Positions 24,627-34,890 are shown, numbered from the stretch's first letter. The stretch is 40,113 nucleotides of DNA from Firmicutes bacterium CAG:124 (GCA_000432135.1 HF990566.1:1746-41858), one strand, 5' to 3'. Notes: generated from the letters alone by a model not told the origin. Numbers and translations: made by a program.

Positions 24627-25467
24627 CATTGATATGATTCTGCAGTCTGCCGATCTGCCGGAGTTTCCGGTCGATGCAATTTCGGACGAGAGGCAGGCCA
24701 AAATCCTGAGCGGTGCATTGCAGCTTGCGCGGCAGGATGCGAAAAAGCGCAGCCGCAGGCGCGTGGTGCGCATCGCGGCAGCTGCCGCAGCGGCGGTCGC
24801 AGTCCTGTGCGGTGCAGCCGCGATTCTGCACTACGCATCTGTTTCCAATGAGGAAGGCACCTATCACGCCGAGGGCGTGGTCATCCGTTTAGACGGTACG
24901 CCGAATCCGTATTCCTATGATTTTTCCCATGACGCGATCATCCGCGTCGACACGGAGGGCCGGACGACAGGCACCTACTGCGGTATGAAGTTTGATTGGC
25001 TGCCGGTCCTGCCGCCTCCGGACAACACCTCGACGCTTTATGGCTCTGTTTCCTACCGGAATCCGGAGCAGCTGGAGGGGATCTCCGACAGCCAGAAGCA
25101 GCAGATGGAAGACTGCATCTATGATACATGGAGCAAAAGCACCGGCACATCTTTTTCGGCTACGTGCCTGTCCGCAAATGAGATCGCAGGCTGTGATCTG
25201 CTGGTTATCGGGAACGATCCGCAAATCACGAAGGAGGGGATGATCAACGGGCTGTACGCAAGCTGGATCGAGGCCTCGCACGAAACCAACGCCGATGTTA
25301 CGTATCACTATCTCCTACTCTATGACCCCGAAAAGCTTTGTGTGGTATTTCTGAATGGCGATTGGGAGCTTACAGAAAAAATCGCGGAGAACATGACCAT
25401 CGTGCAGACAGACATCCCCACACCGGAACCGAGCCAGAATTACACATACGTTGGCGCACTCGGTTGA
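24619..25467 (+). CDS. Single-pass membrane protein, probable anti-sigma partner
   Basis: The family is not recognised. The 282-residue product has a cytoplasmic N-terminal part (1-48) ending in KKRSRRR, one Ala-rich membrane helix (about 49-71) and a large external domain. This layout and the eight-base overlap with the sigma-factor gene are typical of sigma/anti-sigma pairs; the anti-sigma role is inferred from that, not from a recognised domain. The start is ATG at 24619 with GGGGAGGG eight bases upstream. The external domain could sense an envelope signal. Confidence 0.8.
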   Translation: MNNIDMILQSADLPEFPVDAISDERQAKILSGALQLARQDAKKRSRRRVVRIAAAAAAAVAVLCGAAAILHYASVSNEEGTYHAEGVVIRLDGTPNPYSYDFSHDAIIRVDTEGRTTGTYCGMKFDWLPVLPPPDNTSTLYGSVSYRNPEQLEGISDSQKQQMEDCIYDTWSKSTGTSFSATCLSANEIAGCDLLVIGNDPQITKEGMINGLYASWIEASHETNADVTYHYLLLYDPEKLCVVFLNGDWELTEKIAENMTIVQTDIPTPEPSQNYTYVGALG

Positions 25468-25483
25468 CATAAGTGAAAAAACG

Positions 25484-25526
25484 GCCTCCTCTTACCGCAC
25501 AGGGCGCGGCAGGAGGAGGCTTTTTT
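25484..25526 (+). terminator. Terminator between convergent units
   Basis: GCCTCCTC (25484-25491) pairs with GAGGAGGC (25513-25520) around a 21-base GC-rich loop, followed by six T. The opposite side is preceded by A-rich sequence, so it may also end addA. Confidence 0.85.
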
Positions 25527-25529
25527 ATA

Positions 25530-28500
25530 TTATTCCGGGTCAATCTCCACGGCCTTCCCCGCGGAGAAGAAATAAAGGATGCATTTCCTGACAGAAAGCC
25601 CATAAATGAGCGAAAGCGCCCGCGCATAGGCCTGCAGCTGCGGCGCGTAGCGCGCGGCCTTCAGCTGTAAATCGCCGTCAATGTAGTCAGTTTTGAAATC
25701 AAGGATGACGATCCCGTCTGCCTCCTGCCAGAAGCAGTCGACGACGCCCTGCAGCATGACCTGTTCCCCGGCAGCCTCTGGGTCATACGCGCCGGCGTCG
25801 GTCAGAATGGAGAATTTGAACTCGCGGCGCAGGTTCTTCGCGTTCAAAATCCGCTTTCCAAGCTCCGAGGAAAACAGCGCCAGAATTTTCTCCGCGTCTA
25901 CCGCCTCGGCCTGCCGGGCCGTCAGAAATTTTTCCGTTTGCAGCCGCGCAAGCTCCTGCTGGATGCCATCGCGCGTCGTGCAGGCCTCGTAGTGGACGAA
26001 CTGCATGAAAAGGTGCGTCGCGTTTCCTTTCTCGCGGCCTGTCAGCGGCCTGTCCTGCAAAAACTGCGGCGTCCGCCATGGCTTTCTGGCAGACTCCGGC
26101 TGTGCGGGCGTTTCCTCCGCCGCTTCCAGATCAAGTCCGCGCCCCTTCAGCTGCGTGGCCGTCAACTTGGACGGCAGCCGTGTCGCCGCCTCGTGCGCGT
26201 ACCGGAAGCCCACGCTTTCCAGAACCTGCTCCCGGTCGAGCGGCTGTGCTGCGCGCGGCGCTTCCGCCTGTGCCCCGCGTGCAGCGGGAGCGGCAGGGGA
26301 GACGTCCTGCAGCGTGACCAGCCACGGGTACTGGCGTACCCGGCTGTATGCGCACGGGCCGCATTCGGCGAACAGCGCGCCGGACTCCGTGCGGCACAGC
26401 GCTGCTAGCAAGATCCATTCGTCCGGCTGACGCACCGCCGCGCTCACCCACGGCCCCAGCGGGTCGGACAGCCGCAAAAGCAGCTTTTTCAGGCGCGAGC
26501 CGTAATGTGCCGCGCAGCTCGTCATGATCAGCTGCTCCTTCGCGCGGGTCATGGCGACATAGAGAACACGCAGCTCCTCAGAGACGGTCTGTGCCGTCTT
26601 GCGGTCGATGATGGCTCTGCGCGCAAGCCCATGGTAATACGATCGGCTTGCAAGGTCGACGACATTGCCGCCGATCAGAAGCTCCTCGTCCGTCAGAACA
26701 GCGGCAGCATTGTCCTGCATGTTCATCTTCCGCGCCAGATCGGCCAGAATGACGATAGGGAATTCCAGTCCCTTGGATTTGTGGATGGACATGATGCGCA
26801 CGGCGTCTGACCGGGCGGGCGCGTCCTGCGCGGGAAGTCTTGCGCCGCGCTGCTGCATTTGAAGCAGCAGCTGCACAAGCTCAGACAGGCTGCGAAGCTC
26901 TGTCTGTGCGCCAGCCGTCACGAACGACGCAAATGCAGCCAGACTGCCGCGCCGCCGTTCGCCGTCCGGCAGAGCGGCAAAGACCATTTCCAGCCCGGAG
27001 GACTGCACGACGGTGTTCAGCAGTTCCGGCAGCGGCGTCCTGCGGCTTTCCTCGCGCATACGGGAAAGCCAGGACAAAAACGCGCACAGCTTTTCAGACG
27101 GCTCCCGGCAGGCGCACAGGCAGTCGTAAAGGTCTGCCTTTTGCGCCTGCGCGCGAAGCAGCGCCAGCTCCTCTGGCGTAAAGCCGAAGACGGGGCTTGC
27201 CATGGCCGCAGCCAGCGGAATATCCCGGTGCGGGTTATCGATAATTTGCAGAAGCTGGAATAAAATCTCAATTTCCGCTGTCTGCATCAGATCGCCGTCC
27301 CCGCCCACGTCGCAGGCGATGCCGCGCCGTTGCAGCGCCGCCTGATACACCCCGGCGATCATGCCGGGCGAGCGCATCAGGATCACGATATCAGACGGCT
27401 TCGCCGGGCGCAGCGCGCCGTTTTCCGTGACGGAGGCCTCGCGCAGGAGCCGCTCAATACGCGCAGCGACGAATTCCGCCTCCGCGCCCGTCTTGTCACC
27501 GCTTTCTTCTTCCGATGCGAGATAATTCAGGCAGTGCAGCTCGACCTTCGGGCCGGGCGAGTCCGGGAACTGCGCGCCGGGGACGAGTGCTTCGTCCTGC
27601 GTGTAGTCCAGCTCCCCGGCCTCTTTTTTCATCACAAGCGAAAACACGTCGTTGGCCGCTTCCAGAATTTCGGCGCGGGAACGGAAATTCTGCGACAGCA
27701 GCAGCTTGCGCGGCTCGCCGGGGGCCTGTGTGCCGAGCGGCGGATAGGCGTCGTATTTGGAAAGGAAGATCGTCGGATCGGCCAGCCGGAACCGGTAGAT
27801 CGACTGCTTGACGTCGCCGACCATGAACAGATTTTTTCCGTCGCGGCTGACAACCTGAAAAATGCGCTCCTGCACGGCGTTGGAATCCTGATATTCGTCG
27901 ATCAGAATCTCGCGGTAGCTCTGCGCAAGGCTTTTCGCGGCCTCTGTCGGCCTGCCGGAGCCCTTTTTCGTCAGAAGCCCGATCATGCAGTGCTCCAGAT
28001 CGGAAAAATCGAGCAGATGACGGCGGCGCTTTTCCTGCGTGAACCGTTCGTCAAAGCGCCGCAGCAGCGTCAGAAGCCCCCGCAGCGCCGGGAGGGTCCT
28101 GCGAAGGTCGTCTACGACCCGTTCCGACGGCGCGTAAAAATAGCTCTGCACGGTCTTGAGCAGCTGCTTTGCCTCGTCGCGCAGTGTCTTGACCTGCTCC
28201 GCGTTTTCCGCGTCCTTCGGCATCCGCATCACGCCGAAGGAGGGGAGCCCCGCCTCCACACAGCCGTCCCAAGTCGTCTCCGCCATGAGCGCATGGACGG
28301 TTTCGCGGTTTTTTTGCAGCAGCGGCAGGCATTTTTGCTCCAGAGCCGCGTACGCGCGGCAGAGCGCTTCTGCCTGCGCAAGCATGGCGTCCGCGCTTTC
28401 GAGCGCGTCCCTGCGCGCCTTGAGATAATACGCGCCCCAGAGCGTCTGCTCCGCCGGAGTCCCCTCCGGCAGCGCATACGCGCGCAGGCAGTCCGCCATC

Positions 28501-29081
28501 CATGCTTCGGGGTCGACCTTGCAGCGCATGACTTCATAGCTGCGCTCGGCCAGCTCCAACAGCCGCCGGTCGTCACGTCCATAGCCGAGCGTGTCGATCA
28601 TGGCGGCGAAATCCGGCTCGTCGTCAAGCTTCGCATACAGCTCGGAGAGCACGTCCCGAAGCGTCTGCGCACGCAGAGCCGCCGCCTGCTGCTCGTCCGC
28701 CACGCGGAAATCGGCAGGCAGATTCGCCTCTGCCGCATACTGCCGCAGGACGGCCTGACAGAAGCTGTGCACCGTCGAGATCTGCGCGAGATACACGCGC
28801 GTCAGCTGCCGCTGCAAATGCCGGTCGTTCGGCGTGCCGGCAAGCGCCTCGGCGATGCGCGCGGCGATCTTGCCGCGCAGCTCAGATGCGGCGGCTCTTG
28901 TGTATGTAATGATCAGAAATTCATCGAGGTCGGCGGGGTCTGTGGGGTCGGTCAGATAGCCCATCAACCGGTCGACCAGAACCTTCGTCTTTCCGGAGCC
29001 TGCCGCCGCCGCAACGAGCAGCGCGCCGCCCCGATCCTCCGCCGCAGCCCGCTGCTGCGGCGTTGCGCGGATCTCAGCCAT
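25530..29081 (-). CDS. addA: Helicase-nuclease subunit AddA
   Basis: AddA is the UvrD-like 3'-5' helicase and nuclease of the AddAB complex that processes double-strand breaks for RecA. The 1183-residue protein has the Q-motif and Walker A AAAGSGKT (Lys31), YTRAAASELRGKI, DEYQDSN (motif II), VGDVKQSIYRFR, MSIHKSKGLEFP, VAMTRAKEQL (motif VI), and the RecB-type nuclease centre with LDFKTDY (Asp1128, Lys1130). The ATG at 29081 has AAAGGAGG eight bases upstream and lies eight bases inside the end of addB, so the two are translationally coupled; an ATG at 29099 lacks a ribosome binding site. Confidence 0.97.
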   Translation of the reverse strand: MAEIRATPQQRAAAEDRGGALLVAAAAGSGKTKVLVDRLMGYLTDPTDPADLDEFLIITYTRAAASELRGKIAARIAEALAGTPNDRHLQRQLTRVYLAQISTVHSFCQAVLRQYAAEANLPADFRVADEQQAAALRAQTLRDVLSELYAKLDDEPDFAAMIDTLGYGRDDRRLLELAERSYEVMRCKVDPEAWMADCLRAYALPEGTPAEQTLWGAYYLKARRDALESADAMLAQAEALCRAYAALEQKCLPLLQKNRETVHALMAETTWDGCVEAGLPSFGVMRMPKDAENAEQVKTLRDEAKQLLKTVQSYFYAPSERVVDDLRRTLPALRGLLTLLRRFDERFTQEKRRRHLLDFSDLEHCMIGLLTKKGSGRPTEAAKSLAQSYREILIDEYQDSNAVQERIFQVVSRDGKNLFMVGDVKQSIYRFRLADPTIFLSKYDAYPPLGTQAPGEPRKLLLSQNFRSRAEILEAANDVFSLVMKKEAGELDYTQDEALVPGAQFPDSPGPKVELHCLNYLASEEESGDKTGAEAEFVAARIERLLREASVTENGALRPAKPSDIVILMRSPGMIAGVYQAALQRRGIACDVGGDGDLMQTAEIEILFQLLQIIDNPHRDIPLAAAMASPVFGFTPEELALLRAQAQKADLYDCLCACREPSEKLCAFLSWLSRMREESRRTPLPELLNTVVQSSGLEMVFAALPDGERRRGSLAAFASFVTAGAQTELRSLSELVQLLLQMQQRGARLPAQDAPARSDAVRIMSIHKSKGLEFPIVILADLARKMNMQDNAAAVLTDEELLIGGNVVDLASRSYYHGLARRAIIDRKTAQTVSEELRVLYVAMTRAKEQLIMTSCAAHYGSRLKKLLLRLSDPLGPWVSAAVRQPDEWILLAALCRTESGALFAECGPCAYSRVRQYPWLVTLQDVSPAAPAARGAQAEAPRAAQPLDREQVLESVGFRYAHEAATRLPSKLTATQLKGRGLDLEAAEETPAQPESARKPWRTPQFLQDRPLTGREKGNATHLFMQFVHYEACTTRDGIQQELARLQTEKFLTARQAEAVDAEKILALFSSELGKRILNAKNLRREFKFSILTDAGAYDPEAAGEQVMLQGVVDCFWQEADGIVILDFKTDYIDGDLQLKAARYAPQLQAYARALSLIYGLSVRKCILYFFSAGKAVEIDPE

Positions 29082-32000
29082 GCTCCAGCCTCCTTTCAAG
29101 CGCCTGCCAGAATTCCTCCGGCGTAACGGAGGCGAACCGCCGTGCGTTCACGCCGCAGACGTCCTTGTGGCAGGCCGATGAAAAATCACAGTATTTACAT
29201 TCGGAATCCGACGGGCCGCGGTCAATGGGGTTCGGCGCGGTCGCGCCGGAGAGAATTTCGTCGATCATCGCCTCGACCTGTCCGTTCACAAAGCGCTCCA
29301 GCTCCGCCAGCTGGGCAGGAGAGGCGAGATCGCCAATCAGCCCGTCCGGGCCGGGCGCGAAGGGCAGGTACTGCGGCTTTTTCTCATACGCTTCCATCGC
29401 GTGCAGGACCGCTTCGTCGTTCAGAAGCAGCCCCTTGCGGCGCAGATCCTTCTGCCGTTCGGCATCGGCCTGCGCAGGGTCCTCACCCGGCTTGAGCTTG
29501 ACCATGTCGCACCGGCCCGGAACATAGAGCACTCCGGCTGGCTGCATGGGCGTTCCCGCCCGCCTCTGATACGATTCCAGCGCGAACAGATACAGAAGCA
29601 TCTGCAGGTTCTTCCCGTACAGCAGCTCTGCATAATCAAAATCCTTATGGCCGGTCTTGTAATCGATGATACGGAAATAGCGCCGTCCGTCCGCCTCATA
29701 GGTGTCCACGCGGTCGATCTGCCCGGTTAGAAGCCCGGAGCCGGTCTTTGCGCGGTACTCGATCGGCGGCAGCGGTCCGCCGGGCGCGAACCGAAGCTCC
29801 TCCGCCGCAGGCGCGAACTGCGACAGCCGAAGCTCCCGCGCCACGTCCATCACGACGGCGGCAGCCTCCTGCCGGTTGCGTGCGGAAAGATAGCTCTCGC
29901 GGCTCGCGGCGGCCTGCCCCTGCGGGAGATAGGTCTTCATGCAGTTATCCATGCAGCGCTCTGTCAGCGCGGAAATTTCTCCGTCCGTCATGGCGGCGAA
30001 GCCGCCCTGCTCCTGCGCCTCGCGGACGACGTGCTCCAATACATCGTGCACGAACGAGCCGAACAGCGGCGCGTCGAATTCTGCCTGCTTCCATGGCGCG
30101 GCGCGCAGGCCGTATTGCAGGAAAAACGCGTACCGGCAGCCCGCGAACCGGTCGATCTTCGACGCGGAAAGCGGGATCGTCCTGCCGTAGAGCGCACGCA
30201 CCGCCTCTGGCCGCATGGAGGCGAAGGAATACGCGCAGCGCTGCGATAGCGTCCGCGCCTCCTTTTGAACCGCCTCCGGCAGCCAGTCGGGCAGCGCGCT
30301 CTGCTGCAGGGCCGCGCCCGCAGCTGCGGCGCAGTCCGGCAGGAAGGGGAAGTCCTCTGCCGCAGCCGGCTGCAAAGCCGGAAACAGCGATGCTGTGCGG
30401 CTGTACAAAAACGACGGCTGCGCCGCATCGGTCACAAGGCATACCCGCTGCTCCGCCGCGCTCAGCGCCGCGCAGACCCAGCTCATTTCGCGGTCAGAGG
30501 ACGCGCTGCGCCCCGGACTGAGTTCCACGCCGAGACTGCGGAGCTTCTGCCGCTCCGGGTCGGCAAGCAGCCCGCCGGGATCGGAAAACGCAGGCAGCAG
30601 TCCGTCATTCGCGCCGAGCACCAGCAGAACGCGGGTGCGGCGGTGGCGGAGCATGGGCAGCGTCGTAAGCTGGACAGCATCGCAGACGGAGGGAATGGAA
30701 CCGACCGAAGTATTGTGCAGCAGCATGGAAAACAGCTGCACAAACAGCTCCGTTTCAAGGCTTGCCGCGCCCAGAACCTGATCCATCTGCTCAAGCGCGG
30801 AAATGAGCGCCTCGTAGAGCTGGCCGCATTCCTGCGCGCGCTGGGCCTGCCCGGCCTGTTCGAGCGCATCTTGCTGCGTCTGAAGCCTTCCGGCAGCGTC
30901 GAGCGTTTCCAGCAGTGCAGCGATGGCGCGCACCTGCTCGTCTACCGTCCGTGCCTTTGCCAATGCCAGCCGGAGCGTGCGCAGCGGGGCCACAGCCTGT
31001 TCGCGCAGGGCGTTCAGCGCCTGCAGCGCGGCCTCATCCTCCGGCTCCATGGGCTGACCAAGCCCGCACGGGTGCAGCTGCCACGGCTTTTCCCACGCGG
31101 AGCCGCGAATGCCCCAGTAATAGGCATAGTGCTCCAGCGTATCGCAGTCCGCCTCGCAGAGCGGCGAGAACTCCGACTTTAAAAACGCCAGTACAGGACC
31201 CGGCTCATACCGCAGAACAGCCTGCATCGCGGACAGCAGCGCCACGATCAGCGGGTTCTGCGCGACAGGCGCACTGGACGCGCAGTAGACCGGAATTCCT
31301 GCGCGCGAGAAGAGCGTCTGCATGGGAAGCCGGTACGCGGCCTCGTCCGTCATGCAGACGGTAAAATCGCGGTAACGAAGACCCGACAGCACGCCGCTGC
31401 GCACCGTGCGCGCGGCATAGGCGCAGGCCGCCTGCTGTGAGCCTGCATGGACGAGACTGACGTTCTGCGGCGCTTCTCCTGAGCCGCTGCCGCCGAAAAA
31501 CAGGCCGTTCAGCCAAAGCTGCACATCCGGCACGCGGTGCTCGCGCGCCGGGATGCTCCGACGGACAGTCTCGATACCCTGCCGGGCCGCCAGCTGCCGG
31601 AGCTGCTTTTCCGTTTCATTTCCGGTCTGACAGGCGGCGTACTGCCCGCCGGAGGTGAGGAGTGCGACGCGCACATTTTTCGCGTGCGCAAGAATTGCAC
31701 TGATGATCTGCATCTGTAAGGCGGTAAAATCGGAGAAGCCGTCGAGGAAAACCTCCCGCCCGTCCAGAAACTCCGTCTCGTCCAGCAGCTCGCACAGGCG
31801 CGTCTGCCGCGTGACAGGATCGCCGCGTCCTGTTTTGCAGACGGACAGATAGCTTTCATATAACAGCGCCAGCTCTGTGACCTTCTGCGCCAGGCGCCCC
31901 TCAAGCCGTGCGGCGGCTGTATGCAGTGCATCCGGCGTGACGCAGGAGGTCAGAAGCTCCTCCATGAGCGCGCCGAGCTGCTTCAAAAAATCCGGCCTTG

Positions 32001-32334
32001 TCATCACGGCGGCATAAAATTTCAGCTGCTCGCGCACCTGCTGCGCGGCGAGATAGAGCGTCAGAATGCGCCCGTTCTCGTCCAGATATTCTTCGCACAC
32101 GCCGCCGCAGACGGAAAAGACCCGCGATGCCAGCCGCGTAAAGCTCAGAACCTCGGCATACCGGCTGATCGTATCGCCGCCGCGCTCGCACAGCGCACGC
32201 TCCGTTTCATGCGAATACTGCTCCGGAACGATCAGAATCTGCCCGGCAACGCCGTGCGTCGCGTTCTCACAGATCCGGGCCAGCAGCTCCATGGAATTCG
32301 CCGTCCTGTCCGGCCCGTGCAAAAGCTCCAGCAT
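29074..32334 (-). CDS. addB: Helicase-nuclease subunit AddB
   Basis: AddB supplies the second nuclease and the Chi-recognition scaffold of AddAB. The 1086-residue protein has an N-terminal LLHGPDRTANS loop (Walker A-like, degenerate), IVPEQYSHETERAL, a central inactive helicase region, and a C-terminal nuclease with IDYKTG. The four iron-sulphur cysteines of the family can be seen: one in FAGCRYAFFLQYGL and three in ECKYCDFSSACHKDVCG near the end. The start is ATG at 32334 with AAGGGAGG upstream; an ATG further out at 32385 has none. addB precedes addA, the usual order. Confidence 0.96.
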   Translation of the reverse strand: MLELLHGPDRTANSMELLARICENATHGVAGQILIVPEQYSHETERALCERGGDTISRYAEVLSFTRLASRVFSVCGGVCEEYLDENGRILTLYLAAQQVREQLKFYAAVMTRPDFLKQLGALMEELLTSCVTPDALHTAAARLEGRLAQKVTELALLYESYLSVCKTGRGDPVTRQTRLCELLDETEFLDGREVFLDGFSDFTALQMQIISAILAHAKNVRVALLTSGGQYAACQTGNETEKQLRQLAARQGIETVRRSIPAREHRVPDVQLWLNGLFFGGSGSGEAPQNVSLVHAGSQQAACAYAARTVRSGVLSGLRYRDFTVCMTDEAAYRLPMQTLFSRAGIPVYCASSAPVAQNPLIVALLSAMQAVLRYEPGPVLAFLKSEFSPLCEADCDTLEHYAYYWGIRGSAWEKPWQLHPCGLGQPMEPEDEAALQALNALREQAVAPLRTLRLALAKARTVDEQVRAIAALLETLDAAGRLQTQQDALEQAGQAQRAQECGQLYEALISALEQMDQVLGAASLETELFVQLFSMLLHNTSVGSIPSVCDAVQLTTLPMLRHRRTRVLLVLGANDGLLPAFSDPGGLLADPERQKLRSLGVELSPGRSASSDREMSWVCAALSAAEQRVCLVTDAAQPSFLYSRTASLFPALQPAAAEDFPFLPDCAAAAGAALQQSALPDWLPEAVQKEARTLSQRCAYSFASMRPEAVRALYGRTIPLSASKIDRFAGCRYAFFLQYGLRAAPWKQAEFDAPLFGSFVHDVLEHVVREAQEQGGFAAMTDGEISALTERCMDNCMKTYLPQGQAAASRESYLSARNRQEAAAVVMDVARELRLSQFAPAAEELRFAPGGPLPPIEYRAKTGSGLLTGQIDRVDTYEADGRRYFRIIDYKTGHKDFDYAELLYGKNLQMLLYLFALESYQRRAGTPMQPAGVLYVPGRCDMVKLKPGEDPAQADAERQKDLRRKGLLLNDEAVLHAMEAYEKKPQYLPFAPGPDGLIGDLASPAQLAELERFVNGQVEAMIDEILSGATAPNPIDRGPSDSECKYCDFSSACHKDVCGVNARRFASVTPEEFWQALERRLEHG

Positions 32335-32403
32335 ATGCCCGCCTCCCTTTCTGTTTTTTCTCATTTTATCATGCCGTGCGCCCAAAAGAAAGCCGCAGGC
32401 ACG

Positions 32404-32434
32404 AAAAAACCGCCGGAACGCGTCCGGCGGTTTT
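32404..32434. terminator. Bidirectional-looking terminator downstream of the lipoprotein gene
   Basis: AAAACCGCCGGA and TCCGGCGGTTTT form a 12-base-pair stem around ACGCG, with further A on the left. Read on the minus strand it ends in six T and follows the lipoprotein gene stop by 12 bases. Confidence 0.88.
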
Positions 32435-32445
32435 GGAGAAGTTGG

Positions 32446-34890
32446 TTATTTCTGTTCCTGAATGTAGAGGCTGACGCGGCTCTGGATGAGCTTGGAGGCT
32501 TCTTCCACGGTCTTGCTGCCCGCAAAATAGCCTGCGGCTTCGTCAGAAATGATGTCCAGCACGTTCTGGTCATAGTCCACGAAGGTCGTTGTGGAATCGA
32601 TGAGGGCCAGCACGGCGTCATACTGCTCCTGCGTGACGGCGTACAGCTCGATCATCGGCTCGTTGCCGTAGCTCATGCCGCCGCTGGAGATGGGGATGGG
32701 GTTGCCGTCATCGTCAAGGATCTGGTTGCCGTCGGCATCCGTCTCGTATTCCTGCGTCATGGCCTCCTGCGCCTTTGCCTCAAAGACCGATTTCACAATG
32801 GGGTAATTCCAAATACTTTCCTGATAGTCGTCGGAGAGCGTCGAGCGGATGAAGGCCCACGCGCCGGACTTGTCCTTGCAGGTCGTGGAGATGGAGAGCG
32901 TGCAGCTGGCGTTGAACGCGTTGCCGCTGGAGCCGTCCTCGCGCGGGAAGCCGATAAAGCGGATGTCGTTGTTCAGCGCGGCAAACGTATAGTACAGATC
33001 GCTGAAGCCGGAAAGCGACGTCGGATAGAGCAGCTGCTTGCCGTTTTTCAGGCGCGTATAATCGCTTTCATAGTCGTCCGAATCCGACTGCCAGTCGTAT
33101 TCCGCCGGGAAGGGCTTGACGAACTCCAGCAGCGCGCGGAATTCATCGGTATCAAAGCTGCACGTGCCATCCTGCCAGTTCATGAAGCTCTCCGCGTTCA
33201 TCGCGATGCAGTACTGCAGCATTTCCGCCTGCGTGTAATACTTGTTGAAGACCGTCGCGCCCTCGGGGAGCTTGGAAAGCGCGTCATTGACGTCTGCCAG
33301 CGTCCATGTCGTATACTCGCCCACGACCTTGCCGAGGCCAACTGCGGTCGTGACGCCGAAATCGATGGGCAGGCGGTAGAGTTTGCCGTCGGTCTGGGCC
33401 GCGTTCAGCGGCTGCGACATGAGCTTGTCGCGCGAATATTCAGGGTCCGCGTCGAGATACGGCCACAGGTCCTCCAGCAGTCCCTTGGCGGCATACTGAC
33501 CGATGGGAAGCTCCGTGCCGTTGACGAGGATATCAGGCACATTGCCGGAGATGATCTCCGTGTTGAGCTTGGTCAGACCGGCATTATAATCGTCGTCCGT
33601 CGCATACTCGGAATAGTCCTTGACGACGATGCGGTAGTCCGGATTGCTCTTGTTGAATTTTACGATCTGGCTGCGGAGATTGTAATCCAAATACAGGCAG
33701 GCCAGCGTCAGCTCCGTCTTTGCCGTGACAGAGGCCGCGTCCACGCGGTTGAGGACAAGGATCTGCTGCTTGCTGGGGCCGTCGTCCGAATAGTCATAGG
33801 TCACAGCGACGATGCGCCCATCCGACAGGAAGCCGAACTGGTCGCTGTTGATATTGTTGCTGTCCACATCGCAGGCCACCCAGTCGACGACCTTCTCGAC
33901 CTCGCCGTTGTCCCTGCGTTCGCCAAAGATATTGCCGTTATCCATAAAGAAATAGGCATAGACATCATTGCCGGGGAGGATGTTCCACGCGCGGGAGGAA
34001 ACGGGCGTTTCCTTGCCCCAGTCCTTCGTCTCCGGGTCAAGCTGCTTGAAGACCATCTTGCCGTCTGCGGAGGAGGTCGTCATGCCGACCTCGCTGGCGG
34101 ACAGCTGGCAGATCTGACCATTCAGCTCGTCGCCGGACTTGCTGAACACAAAGCTTCCGTCCGGACCGTAGACGTTGACGGTCTGATAATCATAGGTATA
34201 GACATAGCCCTTGTCGTCGGAGAGGATGGAATCGATGTAGGTATAGCGCCAGCTGTCCGTGTCGTCCGTTTCTTCATCGGAAACGGGCGTGATGGTGCGC
34301 AGCAGCGTGCCGTGCGCGTCAAGCTGGATAAGCTCGGAGATGGAATCGCCCTCCGTGCCGTCGTCCGCATAGCGGCTCGTCTGCCGGTAGAGCCAGAGCG
34401 TGCCGTCCGCACCGGCGGCCATGGTCTGGATGCTGGTGCTGCTGTTGAAGGTCTGCATGCTGCCGTCGGGATTCATGGTCACGCCATCCGGCATGTCCGG
34501 GTTTTCCACGACCGGCTCGGCCACATAATTGTCGAGCTGCACACATTCGCCGGTGTCGAGGTCAAAACGGAAGATGACCTCGGAATAGGTATCATAGGAG
34601 ATCTCTTCGCCGTTTTCATCGGTATATGTCTCCTTGCCGCCATCCGGGACACTTGCGGTAAAGTAGAGCGTGTCGCCGGTAACGCAGCTCGTGCCGATCC
34701 ACTGAATATCCTCCGGCAGATCAAAATACTGCGCCTGATACGCGAACTGCGTCGAGGTCTTGTCCTCGGTATCGCTCTGTTCTGTCTTCTTCGTATCGTC
34801 CGCCGTCTGCGCCTCATTTTTGCTGCACCCGGCAAGAACGCCGAACAGCAGAACGAGCGCAAGGCAGACGCAAAGCAAACGTTTTGTCAT
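32446..34890 (-). CDS. Large lipoprotein: extracellular solute-binding domain with N-terminal beta-rich region
   Basis: The 814-residue protein has a lipoprotein signal with lipobox LAGC (Cys22), so it is anchored outside the membrane. Residues about 40-380 are beta-rich with many WIGTSC/LWLYRQ/VYTYDYQ-type blades and suggest a propeller. From about 385 the sequence is that of a family 1 ABC solute-binding protein (TELTLACLYLDYN, FNKSNPDYRI, TEIISGNVPDIL, LYRLPIDFGV, SGAWAFIRSTL). No permease or ATPase gene is near, so it is an orphan binding protein, either sharing a remote transporter or acting as a sensor. The ATG at 34890 has AAAGGAG upstream. The propeller assignment is the weaker part. 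Confidence 0.85.
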   Translation of the reverse strand: MTKRLLCVCLALVLLFGVLAGCSKNEAQTADDTKKTEQSDTEDKTSTQFAYQAQYFDLPEDIQWIGTSCVTGDTLYFTASVPDGGKETYTDENGEEISYDTYSEVIFRFDLDTGECVQLDNYVAEPVVENPDMPDGVTMNPDGSMQTFNSSTSIQTMAAGADGTLWLYRQTSRYADDGTEGDSISELIQLDAHGTLLRTITPVSDEETDDTDSWRYTYIDSILSDDKGYVYTYDYQTVNVYGPDGSFVFSKSGDELNGQICQLSASEVGMTTSSADGKMVFKQLDPETKDWGKETPVSSRAWNILPGNDVYAYFFMDNGNIFGERRDNGEVEKVVDWVACDVDSNNINSDQFGFLSDGRIVAVTYDYSDDGPSKQQILVLNRVDAASVTAKTELTLACLYLDYNLRSQIVKFNKSNPDYRIVVKDYSEYATDDDYNAGLTKLNTEIISGNVPDILVNGTELPIGQYAAKGLLEDLWPYLDADPEYSRDKLMSQPLNAAQTDGKLYRLPIDFGVTTAVGLGKVVGEYTTWTLADVNDALSKLPEGATVFNKYYTQAEMLQYCIAMNAESFMNWQDGTCSFDTDEFRALLEFVKPFPAEYDWQSDSDDYESDYTRLKNGKQLLYPTSLSGFSDLYYTFAALNNDIRFIGFPREDGSSGNAFNASCTLSISTTCKDKSGAWAFIRSTLSDDYQESIWNYPIVKSVFEAKAQEAMTQEYETDADGNQILDDDGNPIPISSGGMSYGNEPMIELYAVTQEQYDAVLALIDSTTTFVDYDQNVLDIISDEAAGYFAGSKTVEEASKLIQSRVSLYIQEQK

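Noticed and set aside
27330..29126. A 598-codon plus-strand frame opposite addA
   Set aside because: AddA helicase and nuclease motifs are on the minus strand; the plus frame is Arg-rich shadow sequence.
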